From Bacillota bacterium (GTDB lineage: Bacteria > Bacillota > UBA4882 > UBA8346), in assembly GCA_023426245.1 (NCBI GenBank), contig JAFABB010000046.1, forward strand, positions 124,001 to 188,000: a stretch of DNA of 64,000 bases, written 5' to 3'. Both the position numbers and the translations under genes were made by a program. The stretch's first letter is position 1. Each line of letters opens with the position of its first letter. A model generated the notes under the pieces. That model saw nothing but the letters and a program-made list of their open reading frames with translations. It ran no database searches and was not told the origin of the DNA. Positions 42,581 to 51,880 of this stretch are shown one piece after another.

Positions 42581-44857
42581 TTACCTTCTCGGCTTGCCAT
42601 TCGGGCCGGGGCCGCGATCTTCGCCTCTGGTTTTATCGTCTTTGGAATCTCTACCGCTAAAAGGAACCGTTACCGTGACGGTTACTGTCTTGGAATTGCC
42701 TGAAATGTCCGTGGCCGAATAGGTTATTGTATAAATCCGGTCTTCCCGTTTGGCCCCGTCCGTTTCCGCCCTCAAAAAGAAGCTCCGGTCATCCGTTCCG
42801 ATGGATGCCCCGCTAATGTCCATGTCGGGATCAAATTTTTGGTTACAGGTAATCGAGACCAAGCGAATGTCGGGATCGGGATCCTGGTCATCCTTAACCT
42901 GGATATCGGCAGTAATTTGAATCATTTTTTGGTTCACAGGCGCCAGCTTGTTTGGCGAAAGTTTGACCGCCAACTCCGGTGCTTTGGTATCTTTGACCTT
43001 GCCTGGAGTTGGAGTGGGGCTGGAACCCGGCTGATGATCCCTGTCTCCAGACGGCGGCGTCGGCTTATTAACTGGAGGTACGGGTGGCTTTCCAGTTGGC
43101 CGGCCCGGCGTCCCATCCCCTTGAACGGGTCCGGAAATAACCTCCGGAGATTTGGCTTCAATCCTAACTTGTGTGCTAACGGCTCCATGATAAATACGAT
43201 CCCGGGCTGTCACTCTAACGGTATACAATCCCGGCCGGGAAAATTTATGGCTCACCGGAGATGAATCAAAGGTCCGGCTCGATGTGCCGTCGTCAAAGTC
43301 CCAGACATATTCAATACGGGTCGGACCGCCGTCAATATTCAAAACCGGTCTGAAACTCACTTGCAGGGGGGCAATGCCGCCCTGTTGGGAGGCGATGACT
43401 TTAAGCGAGAGCTGTGGCGGTCTGACATCGATCGGCAGGTGTTTGGCCACCACGGTACCGTGAATCCGGTCGGTGACAACCAACCGCACTTGATAACGGC
43501 CCGGATCGACAAAAGTATGAATGGGATTGGTCTCCCTGGAGAACGTACCATCGTTGAAGTCCCAATAATATTCGATATCTGTTGGACCGCCGTCGATCCT
43601 GAGAGTGGAGCGGAATCTTACCCGTAAAGGAATAGAACCGGACCATTGGGAAGCATCAGCCGCCAGGTTCAGGACCGGCGGGATTGCACTAACAGTATAA
43701 ACCCAAGGTTCGGTTTTGAGATAGGGATGGTTTTTATCAATCAGCGTCAATCGGACGGGATAGTCTCCCACTTTCCGATAAACATGCTCACCGGAGGGAA
43801 GGTTTGAAGTGGTACCGTCGCCGAAATTCCATAAATATTGGATGGAGGTCGGTTCCGTACCCAAAATGTCAGGAGTGGCTTTATAAGAGAATGTCAGAGG
43901 TACCGGTCCCCGCCCCGAAGTGATGGTGGCTGAATTGTTGATGGCAAAGGGAAGAACATGGATATCCCAGGTTTTTTCGAATACTGGTCCCAGAGAGTTG
44001 ACAATTTTTAATTTCAACGGATAAACCCCGGGTTTGGTGTAGGTATGTTCCGTTTGTTCCGTGGTTTTTACGCCGGATCCGTCGCCGAAATCCCATAAAT
44101 ATTTGGAGGTTGACTGGTAATGGCTGATTGCGTTCGCGAAGCATTGAACGGTCAAATCCTCATATCCTTCCAGCGGAGAAATGCTGGGGTTGGCTTCAAT
44201 GGGCTCCGGAACCTGCAAATCCAATTGAAATAAATCCGCGGTTTGGGGGTTTAAAAGTTGAATGGCGGCATAGCCGGGGGAAAAAGAAGTTTCAACGGTA
44301 TTATTGTTTACCCGGTTGCCGTCCGGTAAGGTCCATTGCCAGTTGGCTGCCGGAATACTTGTCACATTCAAGCCGAATTGTCCCGGGCGGTTTCTTTCGA
44401 TAGCGCGAACCGACACCTGGCTTCTTTGATATGTACATTGAGCGTCCAGCTTCGAACCATATTTTTTCAAGATACTGTTATATTTCCCTGCGTAGAGCGT
44501 TAAGCGGCAAACTTGATCCGGCTGCAAAGTCAGTTCGCCCGATTCCTTGTGTTCGGGATTGAGTGAAACTACCGTTTCGGTTTTACCATTGGCGCTGACG
44601 ACTTCAATTAGAACCGAAGCTTTGTCGTTCGTGATAAGCCCCCTTTTGTCAAAGGCAACTTCCCAGACAACTTTGGAAACAAAATCTAAGGGTTTATCCG
44701 GAAAGGTTAGGGTGCGTTTTTCATTATAATCGTCCACCGAGAGGGAAACTTTTTGAAGCCCATAAAAAGTTTTGGTTAAAGATGAATCTCCTGCGGCGAT
44801 TTGCATAGTTAGGCCCACAAGAAAGAGCAAAAGGCCGGTAATGACGAATTTCTTCAT
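42581..44857 (-). CDS. large secreted PKD-domain protein
   Basis: 758 aa. A signal peptide (about 1-22) precedes an N-terminal beta-rich region of about 200 residues. Four PKD repeats follow (about 205-555), each with the hallmark W-D/N-F-G/D-D-G (WDFGDGSG, WNFGDGTT, WDFNDGTF, WDFDDGTS). Next is a Pro/Gly/Thr-rich linker and a HYR-like domain containing DTKAPELAV and TYSATDISGNSKTV. The C-terminus is Arg/Gly/Asp-rich with no LPxTG or transmembrane anchor. PKD repeats mediate surface or protein-carbohydrate contacts; no catalytic domain is visible. GGAGAG is 9 nt upstream. Confidence 0.88.
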   Translation of the reverse strand: MKKFVITGLLLFLVGLTMQIAAGDSSLTKTFYGLQKVSLSVDDYNEKRTLTFPDKPLDFVSKVVWEVAFDKRGLITNDKASVLIEVVSANGKTETVVSLNPEHKESGELTLQPDQVCRLTLYAGKYNSILKKYGSKLDAQCTYQRSQVSVRAIERNRPGQFGLNVTSIPAANWQWTLPDGNRVNNNTVETSFSPGYAAIQLLNPQTADLFQLDLQVPEPIEANPSISPLEGYEDLTVQCFANAISHYQSTSKYLWDFGDGSGVKTTEQTEHTYTKPGVYPLKLKIVNSLGPVFEKTWDIHVLPFAINNSATITSGRGPVPLTFSYKATPDILGTEPTSIQYLWNFGDGTTSNLPSGEHVYRKVGDYPVRLTLIDKNHPYLKTEPWVYTVSAIPPVLNLAADASQWSGSIPLRVRFRSTLRIDGGPTDIEYYWDFNDGTFSRETNPIHTFVDPGRYQVRLVVTDRIHGTVVAKHLPIDVRPPQLSLKVIASQQGGIAPLQVSFRPVLNIDGGPTRIEYVWDFDDGTSSRTFDSSPVSHKFSRPGLYTVRVTARDRIYHGAVSTQVRIEAKSPEVISGPVQGDGTPGRPTGKPPVPPVNKPTPPSGDRDHQPGSSPTPTPGKVKDTKAPELAVKLSPNKLAPVNQKMIQITADIQVKDDQDPDPDIRLVSITCNQKFDPDMDISGASIGTDDRSFFLRAETDGAKREDRIYTITYSATDISGNSKTVTVTVTVPFSGRDSKDDKTRGEDRGPGPNGKPRR

Positions 44858-45205
44858 GAAATAGACTCTCCTTTTCTTTTAAAAGATTCTTGAGGTTAAT
44901 CCAATGCCGATGCGATTGAATTTCTCAAGGGCATAACGACGATATGAAACTTGAAGGGACCTGGAATTAAAGGAAGGCCATTGGATAGGGATTTTATTGA
45001 TTATTTTGATCCCTGAATCAATGGCCCAAGGTAAACAGGAAACGGTTTGCCGGATTGTAACTGAAAAAGATTCCAATATCGAGCCTATTTATAAAAAGAT
45101 TGCGTTTTAAGATTTTTTGAAAGCGGGTTCCAGTCAAAAAAAATCAATTTAATTATAACATTCCTTGACAATAGGCTCAATCATGAAATAAGGACGATTG
45201 AAAGG
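44858..45205. other. 348-bp intergenic region
   Basis: Contains the leader of the PKD gene (RBS near 44870) and no convincing ORF; a 65-codon minus frame at 44879-45076 lacks an RBS. No strong terminator was seen for the predicted protease gene upstream. Confidence 0.4.
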
Positions 45206-45853
45206 CTAACAGGAAGAGGAGGTCGTAAAATAGACAAATCCTCCGCCTTTGATGGTGGTGTGATACCATAATCCGAGGTTGATTTTTTTAATTTGTCCTT
45301 CATCCAAAATATCGGCCAGGATTTGCTCGCTGGATTCTTCATAGTCGATAGAAACGACTGTAACCCAATGCCATTGGTCAAGGCTCTTTTCATCGCCATT
45401 GCATAAATTGAGAAATGCGACGGGCGCATCGTTGAATAAGGCTGTTTTCAGGAATTCCAGAACTTCTGCCAGGCTTGGACGATCGATTTTATTTTTGGGT
45501 ATGTCCAATACATGATGCTGGATTCCAATCCCTTTGGAATGAGCATAAGAAAGCACTGCCTCAAAAAACATTTTCGTTGTCGATACACCCTTGATGGTGG
45601 GGGTAACATATTCCCAGATTTCCTCCATCAGAGAAAGAAATCTTTTTTTACTGACCAGATTAAGTCCCAGCTCGGCGGCGAATCGTTCACGGCCAAGATA
45701 AAAAATAAGGTGGGATGCCACAGATGGGCCGCATCCGGAAAGACGCTGCCAAACCGTAGTATACCAGGCTTGGTTGCACCCATGATATATTTCACGGGTT
45801 TCTTCATCAAGTATCTTAAACAGATCTAAATTCGATATCGATTGAGTTATCAT
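45206..45853 (-). CDS. predicted papain-like (C39-type) cysteine protease, function unknown
   Basis: 215 aa, no signal peptide. The segment CNQAWYTTVWQRLSGCGPS has the Q-x-W-Y...CGP pattern of peptidase_C39_2-type proteins (Gln oxyanion and Cys nucleophile), and WHWVTVVSIDYEE has the catalytic His followed by the expected hydrophobic strand. Such proteins cleave leader peptides or isopeptide-like bonds. The gene stands alone, so the substrate is unclear. GAGG lies about 8 nt before ATG 45853. Moderate confidence in the fold, low in the function. Confidence 0.6.
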   Translation of the reverse strand: MITQSISNLDLFKILDEETREIYHGCNQAWYTTVWQRLSGCGPSVASHLIFYLGRERFAAELGLNLVSKKRFLSLMEEIWEYVTPTIKGVSTTKMFFEAVLSYAHSKGIGIQHHVLDIPKNKIDRPSLAEVLEFLKTALFNDAPVAFLNLCNGDEKSLDQWHWVTVVSIDYEESSEQILADILDEGQIKKINLGLWYHTTIKGGGFVYFTTSSSC

Positions 45854-46075
45854 TGTCCGGACCTCATTTTGTTAGTAAGTTCGATGCGAGTGGTATATAT
45901 TTATGCGGCATACAGATATATTGTAAACTTGTATGCGTGGATGTACAAGAATCAGTAAAAACCTTTTTTAGGCAATATTCTGTTTTAAACTTTTCATGGC
46001 GCTTAAGATTTTGTATAATCATTTTAATCCATATGAATAAAAAATGATATGGCATAGGTAAGGAAACATTCATTC

Positions 46076-46822
46076 ATGAAACTACCGAGGCATTATAAAT
46101 TAATCGCTTGCGAAATCATGTTCAGGGAAATATCTTATTGCGCATCAAGGTCCTTTCATATCGTGGATATACAGTTCATGCCCAAAGGGCTGCATGATAT
46201 CGGCGAGGGGAAGATGCGGGAACGGCTGCAGCAGGCGATTAACGATGTGGATATCACAAAATATGATCAGATTCTTTTGGGTTACGGACTTTGTAACAAT
46301 GGAATCCGTGGCCTTCGGGCGCGCTTGCCGATGGTTGTGCCGCGGGCTCATGACTGTATAACTCTTTTGCTCGGTTCCAAAGAAAAATATTACCAGTATT
46401 TTGATAAGGATTCCGGCACCTTTTTTAAGTCTCCGGGATGGGTCGAGCGGGACTTGGATCCCGGTGACTTACCACAAAGCATTCCATCGCAACTTGGAAT
46501 GGGTCGTAATTTCCAGGAGTACCAAGAAAAATACGGCTTGGAGAATGCCGAATATTTAATGGAAGCTTTGGGGGACTGGTTTAAGAATTACCGGAAACTG
46601 GCCTATATTGATACAGGAATTGGCGACTTTCAGCATTACAAGGAGCTTACCAAGGATCAGGCGGTTGAAAAAGGCTGGGAATATGAAGAACTTAAAGGAA
46701 GCGTGAGTTTAATCCAAAAATTAATGGACGGGCCATGGGATGAAAAAGATTTTTTAAGGATTCCGCCCGGAAAAACCATCCAAGCCTTATACGACCGGGA
46801 AAAAATCATTGATTGCGAGTAA
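46076..46822 (+). CDS. DUF1638 domain-containing protein
   Basis: 248 aa, cytoplasmic. It matches the DUF1638 pattern: CEIMFREISYCA, ILLGYGLCNNGIRGL, VVPRAHDCITLLLGS. Family members are often near corrinoid methyltransferase genes and keep the conserved Cys and His residues that suggest metal binding, but their activity is unknown. AAGGAAA lies about 10 nt upstream. Only 15 nt separate it from the Nudix gene. Confidence 0.82.
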   Translation: MKLPRHYKLIACEIMFREISYCASRSFHIVDIQFMPKGLHDIGEGKMRERLQQAINDVDITKYDQILLGYGLCNNGIRGLRARLPMVVPRAHDCITLLLGSKEKYYQYFDKDSGTFFKSPGWVERDLDPGDLPQSIPSQLGMGRNFQEYQEKYGLENAEYLMEALGDWFKNYRKLAYIDTGIGDFQHYKELTKDQAVEKGWEYEELKGSVSLIQKLMDGPWDEKDFLRIPPGKTIQALYDREKIIDCE

Positions 46823-46837
46823 AAATGGGGAGGTACC

Positions 46838-47413
46838 ATGAAATTTCAACAAATTTTTTCGACTTACGCTTATCAAGGCAATAGTGGGCTTAGAGGGATT
46901 AAATACTGTTCCCGATGCGGAAAACCCTATGAGTTTAAGGAAGAATCGGGTAAAATCCGGCCGGTGTGCCCCCATTGCGGTTTCATTTATTATAAGAATC
47001 CCAGTCCGGGGGTATCGGTTTTAATTGTCGAAGACGAGCAAGTCTTGCTTTGTAAACGGGGGCCGGGAAATTTTCAAAGCGGCAAGTGGTGTTTGCCTTG
47101 CGGGTTTATGGAATTTGATGAGGACTATTTAATTGCGGCCCGTCGCGAGGTGAAAGAAGAGACTGGACTGGATGTGAAGCTTCAAAACATTATCAATGTA
47201 TCCTTCAATTTTCTTTCAGAGGAAGTTCATTCACTGGTGATTGTATTGGAAGGGAAAATAACCGGCGGAGAGTTATGCCCGGGCGATGACATCGAAGCGA
47301 CACAATGGGTTCCCCTCAATGGTCCTTTGCCGGAAATGGCTTTCACAGCGGATTTGATGATCATTGAACAATATAAGGAGAAAAAATTGTCGGGGATTCC
47401 GGTATCTGAATAA
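46838..47413 (+). CDS. Nudix hydrolase with N-terminal zinc ribbon
   Basis: 191 aa. The N-terminal zinc ribbon is CSRCGKPY...CPHCG (four Cys), as in NADH pyrophosphatase-like proteins. The Nudix box is complete, G-FMEFD-E-DYLIAAR-REVKEETG, so it should hydrolyse a nucleoside-diphosphate-linked substrate with divalent metal. The RBS GGGGAGG is just upstream of ATG 46838. It is probably in one operon with the DUF1638 gene and the serine hydrolase gene. Confidence 0.9.
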   Translation: MKFQQIFSTYAYQGNSGLRGIKYCSRCGKPYEFKEESGKIRPVCPHCGFIYYKNPSPGVSVLIVEDEQVLLCKRGPGNFQSGKWCLPCGFMEFDEDYLIAARREVKEETGLDVKLQNIINVSFNFLSEEVHSLVIVLEGKITGGELCPGDDIEATQWVPLNGPLPEMAFTADLMIIEQYKEKKLSGIPVSE

Positions 47414-47466
47414 TAAAAAATGTTCCAATAATGCTCCCGGACAAAGTCAACCAAAAGGCGGGTTAT

Positions 47467-48111
47467 ATGAAAAACAGGCTGACCCATTTAAATCATCATG
47501 ACCGGCTGTTGATTGTATTGCATGAAATATACGGTATCAACAAGCATATCGAAGCGGTTTGCGACTATTATTCACAACAGGGGTTTGATATCGCATGTCC
47601 CGATTTATTGGCCAGGAATGTTCCCTTTTCCTACGGTGAGCAAGGGGAAGCCTATGGGCAGTTTATGCAAGAAAGAGGTTTCGCTGCGGCCAGTCTTGAG
47701 GTTGGAAATTTAATCCGGGAATTGAAACCCGACTACCGTTTGATCTTTATGTTGGGTTTTAGTATCGGGGCCACCATCGCCTGGATTTGCAGTGAAGGAA
47801 ACCAAGAGTGTGATGGTATTGTCGGATATTATGGTTCCAGAATTCGCGATTACTTAAACATTAACCCCAATCCGCCGGTGCTTTTGATTTACGGTGATCA
47901 GGAAAGTTTCGGGTTGGAAAAATTGACGTCAAAAGTAAAAACAAAAGAAAAAGCCACTGTATCCGTACTTCCCGGAAAACATGGCTTTGCTGATCCTTAT
48001 ACCGAAAATTATTGTGAAGAGTCCGCCCAAACGGCATTGAAGAAAACAAGCGAATTTCTAAAAATTTATTCCGCTAAGGCTTCATTTGGTAACTTTAACA
48101 TCCAGGATTAG
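47467..48111 (+). CDS. dienelactone hydrolase-family alpha/beta hydrolase (Ser type)
   Basis: About 214 aa. VLHEIYGINKHIEAVCDYYS is the typical DLH start, and the nucleophile elbow is GFSIGA. It therefore has Ser, whereas classical dienelactone hydrolases have Cys. Asp is in YGDQESF and His in PGKHGFADP. ATG 47467 with AAGGCGG upstream is chosen; an in-frame ATG at 47431 has no RBS. The 3' end overlaps the convergent cyclophilin gene by 30 nt. Confidence 0.82.
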   Translation: MKNRLTHLNHHDRLLIVLHEIYGINKHIEAVCDYYSQQGFDIACPDLLARNVPFSYGEQGEAYGQFMQERGFAAASLEVGNLIRELKPDYRLIFMLGFSIGATIAWICSEGNQECDGIVGYYGSRIRDYLNINPNPPVLLIYGDQESFGLEKLTSKVKTKEKATVSVLPGKHGFADPYTENYCEESAQTALKKTSEFLKIYSAKASFGNFNIQD

Positions 48112-48756
48112 GATGTCTTCTTTGGGAACGTCTTGATAGGGACCCGCTGCAGCGGTTGGGACGGCTGCGATCTTATCCACTACGTCCATTCCTTTGGTGA
48201 CTTTGCCGAATACACAATAGCCGTAATTTCTGGCAATATTATCCTTGTGGTCCAGGTAAGGGTTATCCACTAGATTAATATAAAATTGAGAAGTCGCGCT
48301 GTTAATATTTTGGGTCCGGGCCATGGCGATGGTTCCCCGTTTGTTTAAAAGACCGTTAGCCGCTTCGTTGATAATGGGGGGCTGCCCTTTTTTTTGAACC
48401 ATTCCTTTCGTGAATCCGCCGCCTTGGATCATGAATTTAGGGATTACCCGGTGAAAAAGGGTATCTTTATAAAAACCGCTCTCGATATATTGCAAGAAGT
48501 TTTGAACCGTAACGGGAGCTTTTTCAGCATTAAGCTCCAGTTCAATATCTCCGAGAGAAGTTTTGAGAGTGGCCCGAAGCGTTTTTGGCAAAGGGGTCGG
48601 CGTTGGACTTATTGTTCCGGTGGGAGCCGGACTCGGGGTGGTTTGGTTTGCGCCGTGAACAAAAAAGAAAGTGCCGGCAAAAACGGTAAGACCCAAACAA
48701 ATGATTAGTGGACTCAGGCAGTGTTTTTTGATGATTTCCCGATAATTTTTATTCAT
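48082..48756 (-). CDS. peptidyl-prolyl cis-trans isomerase, cyclophilin type, membrane-anchored
   Basis: 224 aa. An N-terminal transmembrane anchor (about 14-34) and a Thr/Pro linker precede the cyclophilin domain (about 55-224), which catalyses proline isomerisation in extracytoplasmic proteins. Recognisable parts are FHRVIPKFMIQGGG, GTIAMART, SATSQFYINL and FGKVTKGMDVVDKI. The Arg of FHRV and Gln of FMIQGG are intact, so it should be active. Convergent overlap with the hydrolase gene. Confidence 0.93.
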   Translation of the reverse strand: MNKNYREIIKKHCLSPLIICLGLTVFAGTFFFVHGANQTTPSPAPTGTISPTPTPLPKTLRATLKTSLGDIELELNAEKAPVTVQNFLQYIESGFYKDTLFHRVIPKFMIQGGGFTKGMVQKKGQPPIINEAANGLLNKRGTIAMARTQNINSATSQFYINLVDNPYLDHKDNIARNYGYCVFGKVTKGMDVVDKIAAVPTAAAGPYQDVPKEDILILDVKVTK

Positions 48757-48977
48757 AATATCCTACCTAACAATAAATGATTGATTTGGAATTAATGTAA
48801 CATAGCCAAAAGGGGCTGTCAATTGATTATCGCTTAAAAGCATTAAAAACTATTAAAACATAAATCACCTATAAAATATTAAATTTTTTTTGATAATTAG
48901 CCGATAATTGAACTGACGGAACTTAAGCGGAAGAAGTTTCATGGAGGAAAATTACTACAATCAAAGGAGTGAATAAA

Positions 48978-49298
48978 ATGCACAAACCGGTGATTTTTAA
49001 CGTGGCGGGTGAAATTGGCCAGATTATGGCGAGTGTCTCCCGGGATGGTGAGGAATTAGGGGAATTGATTCGAAAAACACTGAAGGCGGAAAGACCGGTT
49101 ACACTTGATTTCGCCGACATCGATCAAATCACAGCCTCTTTTTTAAACGCCAGTATCGGAAGATTATATCATCAATTTGATGGTTCCTTTTTGGAGAGAA
49201 ATTTGCAGTGCATCAATTTGACTCCCGCCGGTGAATCTCTTCTCCGGAGTATACGGGAAATATCGGGGAGTTATATAAGAAATCCTCAAACGGTCTAA
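48978..49298 (+). CDS. STAS-like (DUF4325) protein
   Basis: 106 aa, no signal. The strand-helix pattern with VTLDFADIDQITASFLNASI matches DUF4325, a STAS-like domain often found with histidine-kinase-type ATPases in regulatory partnerships. Here it stands alone. ATG 48978 has AAAGGAG 8 nt upstream and is preferred over a GTG at 48969. A terminator follows at 49320. Confidence 0.75.
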   Translation: MHKPVIFNVAGEIGQIMASVSRDGEELGELIRKTLKAERPVTLDFADIDQITASFLNASIGRLYHQFDGSFLERNLQCINLTPAGESLLRSIREISGSYIRNPQTV

Positions 49299-49319
49299 AA
49301 ATATCATGTTAAGCTGGAC

Positions 49320-49353
49320 AAAAAGTGGAGAAAAGATAACTCTGCTTTTTTTA
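49320..49353 (+). terminator. rho-independent terminator after the STAS-like gene
   Basis: AAAAAGTGGAG (49320-49330) pairs with CTCTGCTTTTT (49340-49350) using two G-U wobbles, with a 9-nt loop and a T run after it. Confidence 0.7.
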
Positions 49354-49408
49354 TTGGCGAGAATGTAAAACATAATTGGCTCGTGATGGTTTATTCAATT
49401 TTCAAATA

Positions 49409-49424
49409 TGACAATATGCTGTCA
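49409..49424. promoter_or_regulatory. probable operator of the WYL-domain regulator
   Basis: The dyad TGACA-ATATGC-TGTCA lies about 40 bp before the WYL regulator gene, overlapping its likely -35 region; a -10-like TATACT is at about 49437. TGACA-N6-TGTCA dyads are common before YafY-type regulator genes, implying autoregulation. Confidence 0.6.
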
Positions 49425-49464
49425 AATTTTCGGTGTATACTTGAAATAAAGGTGTGAAACAGCC

Positions 49465-50379
49465 TTGAAAATCGACCGCTTGATTGCAATGATTACTATT
49501 TTGTTGAATAAAGGTCAGGTTACTGCGGAAGAACTCGCAAAACGTTTCGAAGTTTCCACCCGCACGATTTATCGGGATGTTAACGCTCTATCGGAGGCGG
49601 GGGTTCCGGTATACGCCAGTAAAGGTAATGGTGGCGGCATTGCCTTGATGGAAAACTATACTCTCAATAGGACCTTGCTTACGGAAAAAGAAAGCGGCAG
49701 TATTTTACTGGCATTGCAGGCATTACAGGCTGTTAATTATCCAGAGATTGATAAGGTTTTGGAGAAATTAGGAAGCATGTTTAAGAATAGGGCTGCTATG
49801 GATTGGATTGAGGTGGACTTTTCACCTTGGGGAAGCGGACCCTTGGAAAACGAGCGCTTTAAAATCATCCAAAAAGCTATTATTTCAAGAACTCTGATTC
49901 AATTTGACTATTCGGGGACGGATGGGAAAAAAAACTCCCGCGTTGTAGAACCTTCGAAGCTGATTTTTAAAACCCGGGCCTGGTATCTAAGAGCCTGGTG
50001 TAGAGCAAAGAGCGATTTCCGAGTTTTTAGAATCACCCGAATGCAGGATGTTTTATTGCTTGATCGACAATTTGAACCCAGACTGAATGACCCGCATACC
50101 AAAATCTCTTTGGAAAGTATTCCGCCCCCAAAGGCCATCGTAAACTTGCACTTAAAGTTTCATCCCGGGGTAGCCTACCGGTTGTTGGATGATTACAATG
50201 AAGAGATGATCATTCGCAATGATGACGGCAGTCTGGAATTGAAAACCTGTTTTCCCGAAGATGAATGGGTTTATGGGTATATCATGTCGTTTGGCCCGGA
50301 CGTGGAAGTTCTGGAACCGGAGCATATCCGCAAAATCGTTCGTGAACGGATGCGGCAGGCGCTGAAACTATACGATTAG
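49465..50379 (+). CDS. WYL-domain transcriptional regulator (YafY-like)
   Basis: 304 aa. The N-terminal HTH_11 (LIAMITILLNKGQVTAEELA, STRTIYRDVNALSEAGVPVY) is followed by a WYL domain (about 135-215) and a WCX-like C-terminal domain. WYL proteins respond to ligands, sometimes nucleic acids. TTG 49465 is the start, with AGGTG 10 nt upstream. The gene is alone and convergent with a GNAT gene, so the target is probably itself or a distant locus. Confidence 0.88.
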   Translation: MKIDRLIAMITILLNKGQVTAEELAKRFEVSTRTIYRDVNALSEAGVPVYASKGNGGGIALMENYTLNRTLLTEKESGSILLALQALQAVNYPEIDKVLEKLGSMFKNRAAMDWIEVDFSPWGSGPLENERFKIIQKAIISRTLIQFDYSGTDGKKNSRVVEPSKLIFKTRAWYLRAWCRAKSDFRVFRITRMQDVLLLDRQFEPRLNDPHTKISLESIPPPKAIVNLHLKFHPGVAYRLLDDYNEEMIIRNDDGSLELKTCFPEDEWVYGYIMSFGPDVEVLEPEHIRKIVRERMRQALKLYD

Positions 50380-50462
50380 GCTTGGTGTTTCCAAATCGAT
50401 TAGCGGTTCCCGGACCGAAAAGATAATCAGTGGGAGAGGGCCGCTTTGGGCTTTCAGCAAGT

Positions 50463-50933
50463 TTATCGCAACAGGCCTTTATAAATGCCGGGAACGGAAT
50501 CTTCGATGATAACGGCCCCGACGGCATTGGCATAAAATTCAGTCGGCCCGGCTCCGCCAATAACAGCATAGGCATATCCTTGGGAGTACATATCGTTTAG
50601 GCTGGCAAGGAGTAAGGCTTTTCCAACCCCTTTTCCTCTTGCTCCATCATGGACACCCGTTGGCCCGAATAAATTTTTGCAAGTGGAATCGTAACAAGCA
50701 AAGCCGATTAATTTTTGATTTTCAGTGGCAATAAAGCAGGAGACCGGATGATTGGAAAAGGCGACTTCACATTCGCTGGCCCAGGCGGGGTGGAAGGTAT
50801 CGTTTACCCATTCCCGGATAAGGTGCAATTCCGGGGCCAAGGCGCGCCGGATGATGATCCCTGATTCGTTCAGTTGTCTTATGGCGGCGGTATGATCGGG
50901 AAGGGAGTATAATTTAACGAGCATATCCGGCAT
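50463..50933 (-). CDS. GNAT-family N-acetyltransferase
   Basis: 156 aa. The acetyl-CoA binding region is GVHDGARGKGVGKALLLASL (motif A, R/Q-x-x-G-x-G/A), and motif B lies near YAYAVIGGAG. It acetylates an amine of a small molecule or protein that cannot be named. ATG 50933 has GGAGGTG 6 nt upstream; a longer frame from TTG 50948 would place the start over that RBS. Confidence 0.85.
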   Translation of the reverse strand: MPDMLVKLYSLPDHTAAIRQLNESGIIIRRALAPELHLIREWVNDTFHPAWASECEVAFSNHPVSCFIATENQKLIGFACYDSTCKNLFGPTGVHDGARGKGVGKALLLASLNDMYSQGYAYAVIGGAGPTEFYANAVGAVIIEDSVPGIYKGLLR

Positions 50934-51046
50934 GATTCGCACCTCCAAGGATATTGATGTAAAAATTATAACAGTATCGCAATGAAGTTACAATCATTCA
51001 TTCCAAGAATATTTCGAGAATAAAATCAATAAAGGGGGAATTCATT

Positions 51047-51880
51047 TTGCTGGAATTACCCGAGGCTACGGTCTTAGCGGAACAAGTGAATAAGGAATTA
51101 CAAGGCAAGCGGGTCTTGAATGTTCATGTCAACAAGTCTCCCCACAAATTTGCTTGGTTTTACGGAGAGCCCGAACGTTATCATGACCTGCTGGCGGAAC
51201 ATAGCATTGAAAAGGCGGCGGCTTGTGGCGGCATGGTTGAAATCATGGCGGGTGATGCGCGAATTCTTTTCGGTGATGGAGTGAATCTAAGGTATTACCC
51301 CGCAGGGGAAAAATTGCCGGATAAGCATCAATTACAAATTGAGTTCGAGGACTTTTCGTCACTGGTGGGTTCGGTACAGATGTATGGAGGCCTCTGGGCT
51401 TTTCCGGAGGGGCGATTTGATAATCCCTATTATCAAATGGCCAAGCAAAAAATGTCCCCTCTGGATGAACAATTTGATGATGATTGCTTCGGTTCACTTC
51501 TGGAAGATCTGAAGCCTAAGCTGAAATCATTGTCGGCCAAAGCCTTCTTGGCTACGGAACAACGTTTGCCCGGGCTTGGCAATGGCGTTTTGCAGGATAT
51601 ATTGTGGACCGCCCGGATTCATCCAAAACGGAAAATGGCCTCGCTGACAGCAGGGGAACTGGATACTATGTTTAAAGCAGTTAAATCGGTACTTTCTGAA
51701 ATGACCGCCAATGGCGGCCGGGATACCGAGAGGGACTTATACGGTTGCTCCGGAGGATATAAAACCATTCTCAGTAAAAAAACCGTGGACAAACCCTGCC
51801 CCGAATGCGGGACGTTCATCAAGAAAGAAACGTTTTTGGGCGGAAGTATTTACTATTGTGGAGGATGCCAAAAACTGTAA
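51047..51880 (+). CDS. Fpg/Nei-like protein lacking the N-terminal proline
   Basis: 277 aa with the architecture of Fpg/endonuclease VIII: N-terminal beta-sandwich, H2TH region (LPGLGNGVLQDILWTA) and a C-terminal zinc finger (CPECG...YYCGGC). Normal family members begin M-P-E and use Pro as nucleophile. Here the protein begins MLELPEA, so the catalytic Pro is replaced by Leu. It may bind damaged DNA without cleaving, or use another residue. TTG 51047 follows GGGGG by 8 nt. Its stop codon directly abuts the radical SAM start. Confidence 0.82.
   Translation: MLELPEATVLAEQVNKELQGKRVLNVHVNKSPHKFAWFYGEPERYHDLLAEHSIEKAAACGGMVEIMAGDARILFGDGVNLRYYPAGEKLPDKHQLQIEFEDFSSLVGSVQMYGGLWAFPEGRFDNPYYQMAKQKMSPLDEQFDDDCFGSLLEDLKPKLKSLSAKAFLATEQRLPGLGNGVLQDILWTARIHPKRKMASLTAGELDTMFKAVKSVLSEMTANGGRDTERDLYGCSGGYKTILSKKTVDKPCPECGTFIKKETFLGGSIYYCGGCQKL

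Noticed and set aside
48806..48822. AAAAGGGGCTGTCAATT as another copy of the palindromic element
   Set aside because: Only GGGGCTGTC matches. The CCAAAAG part and any inverted partner are missing.
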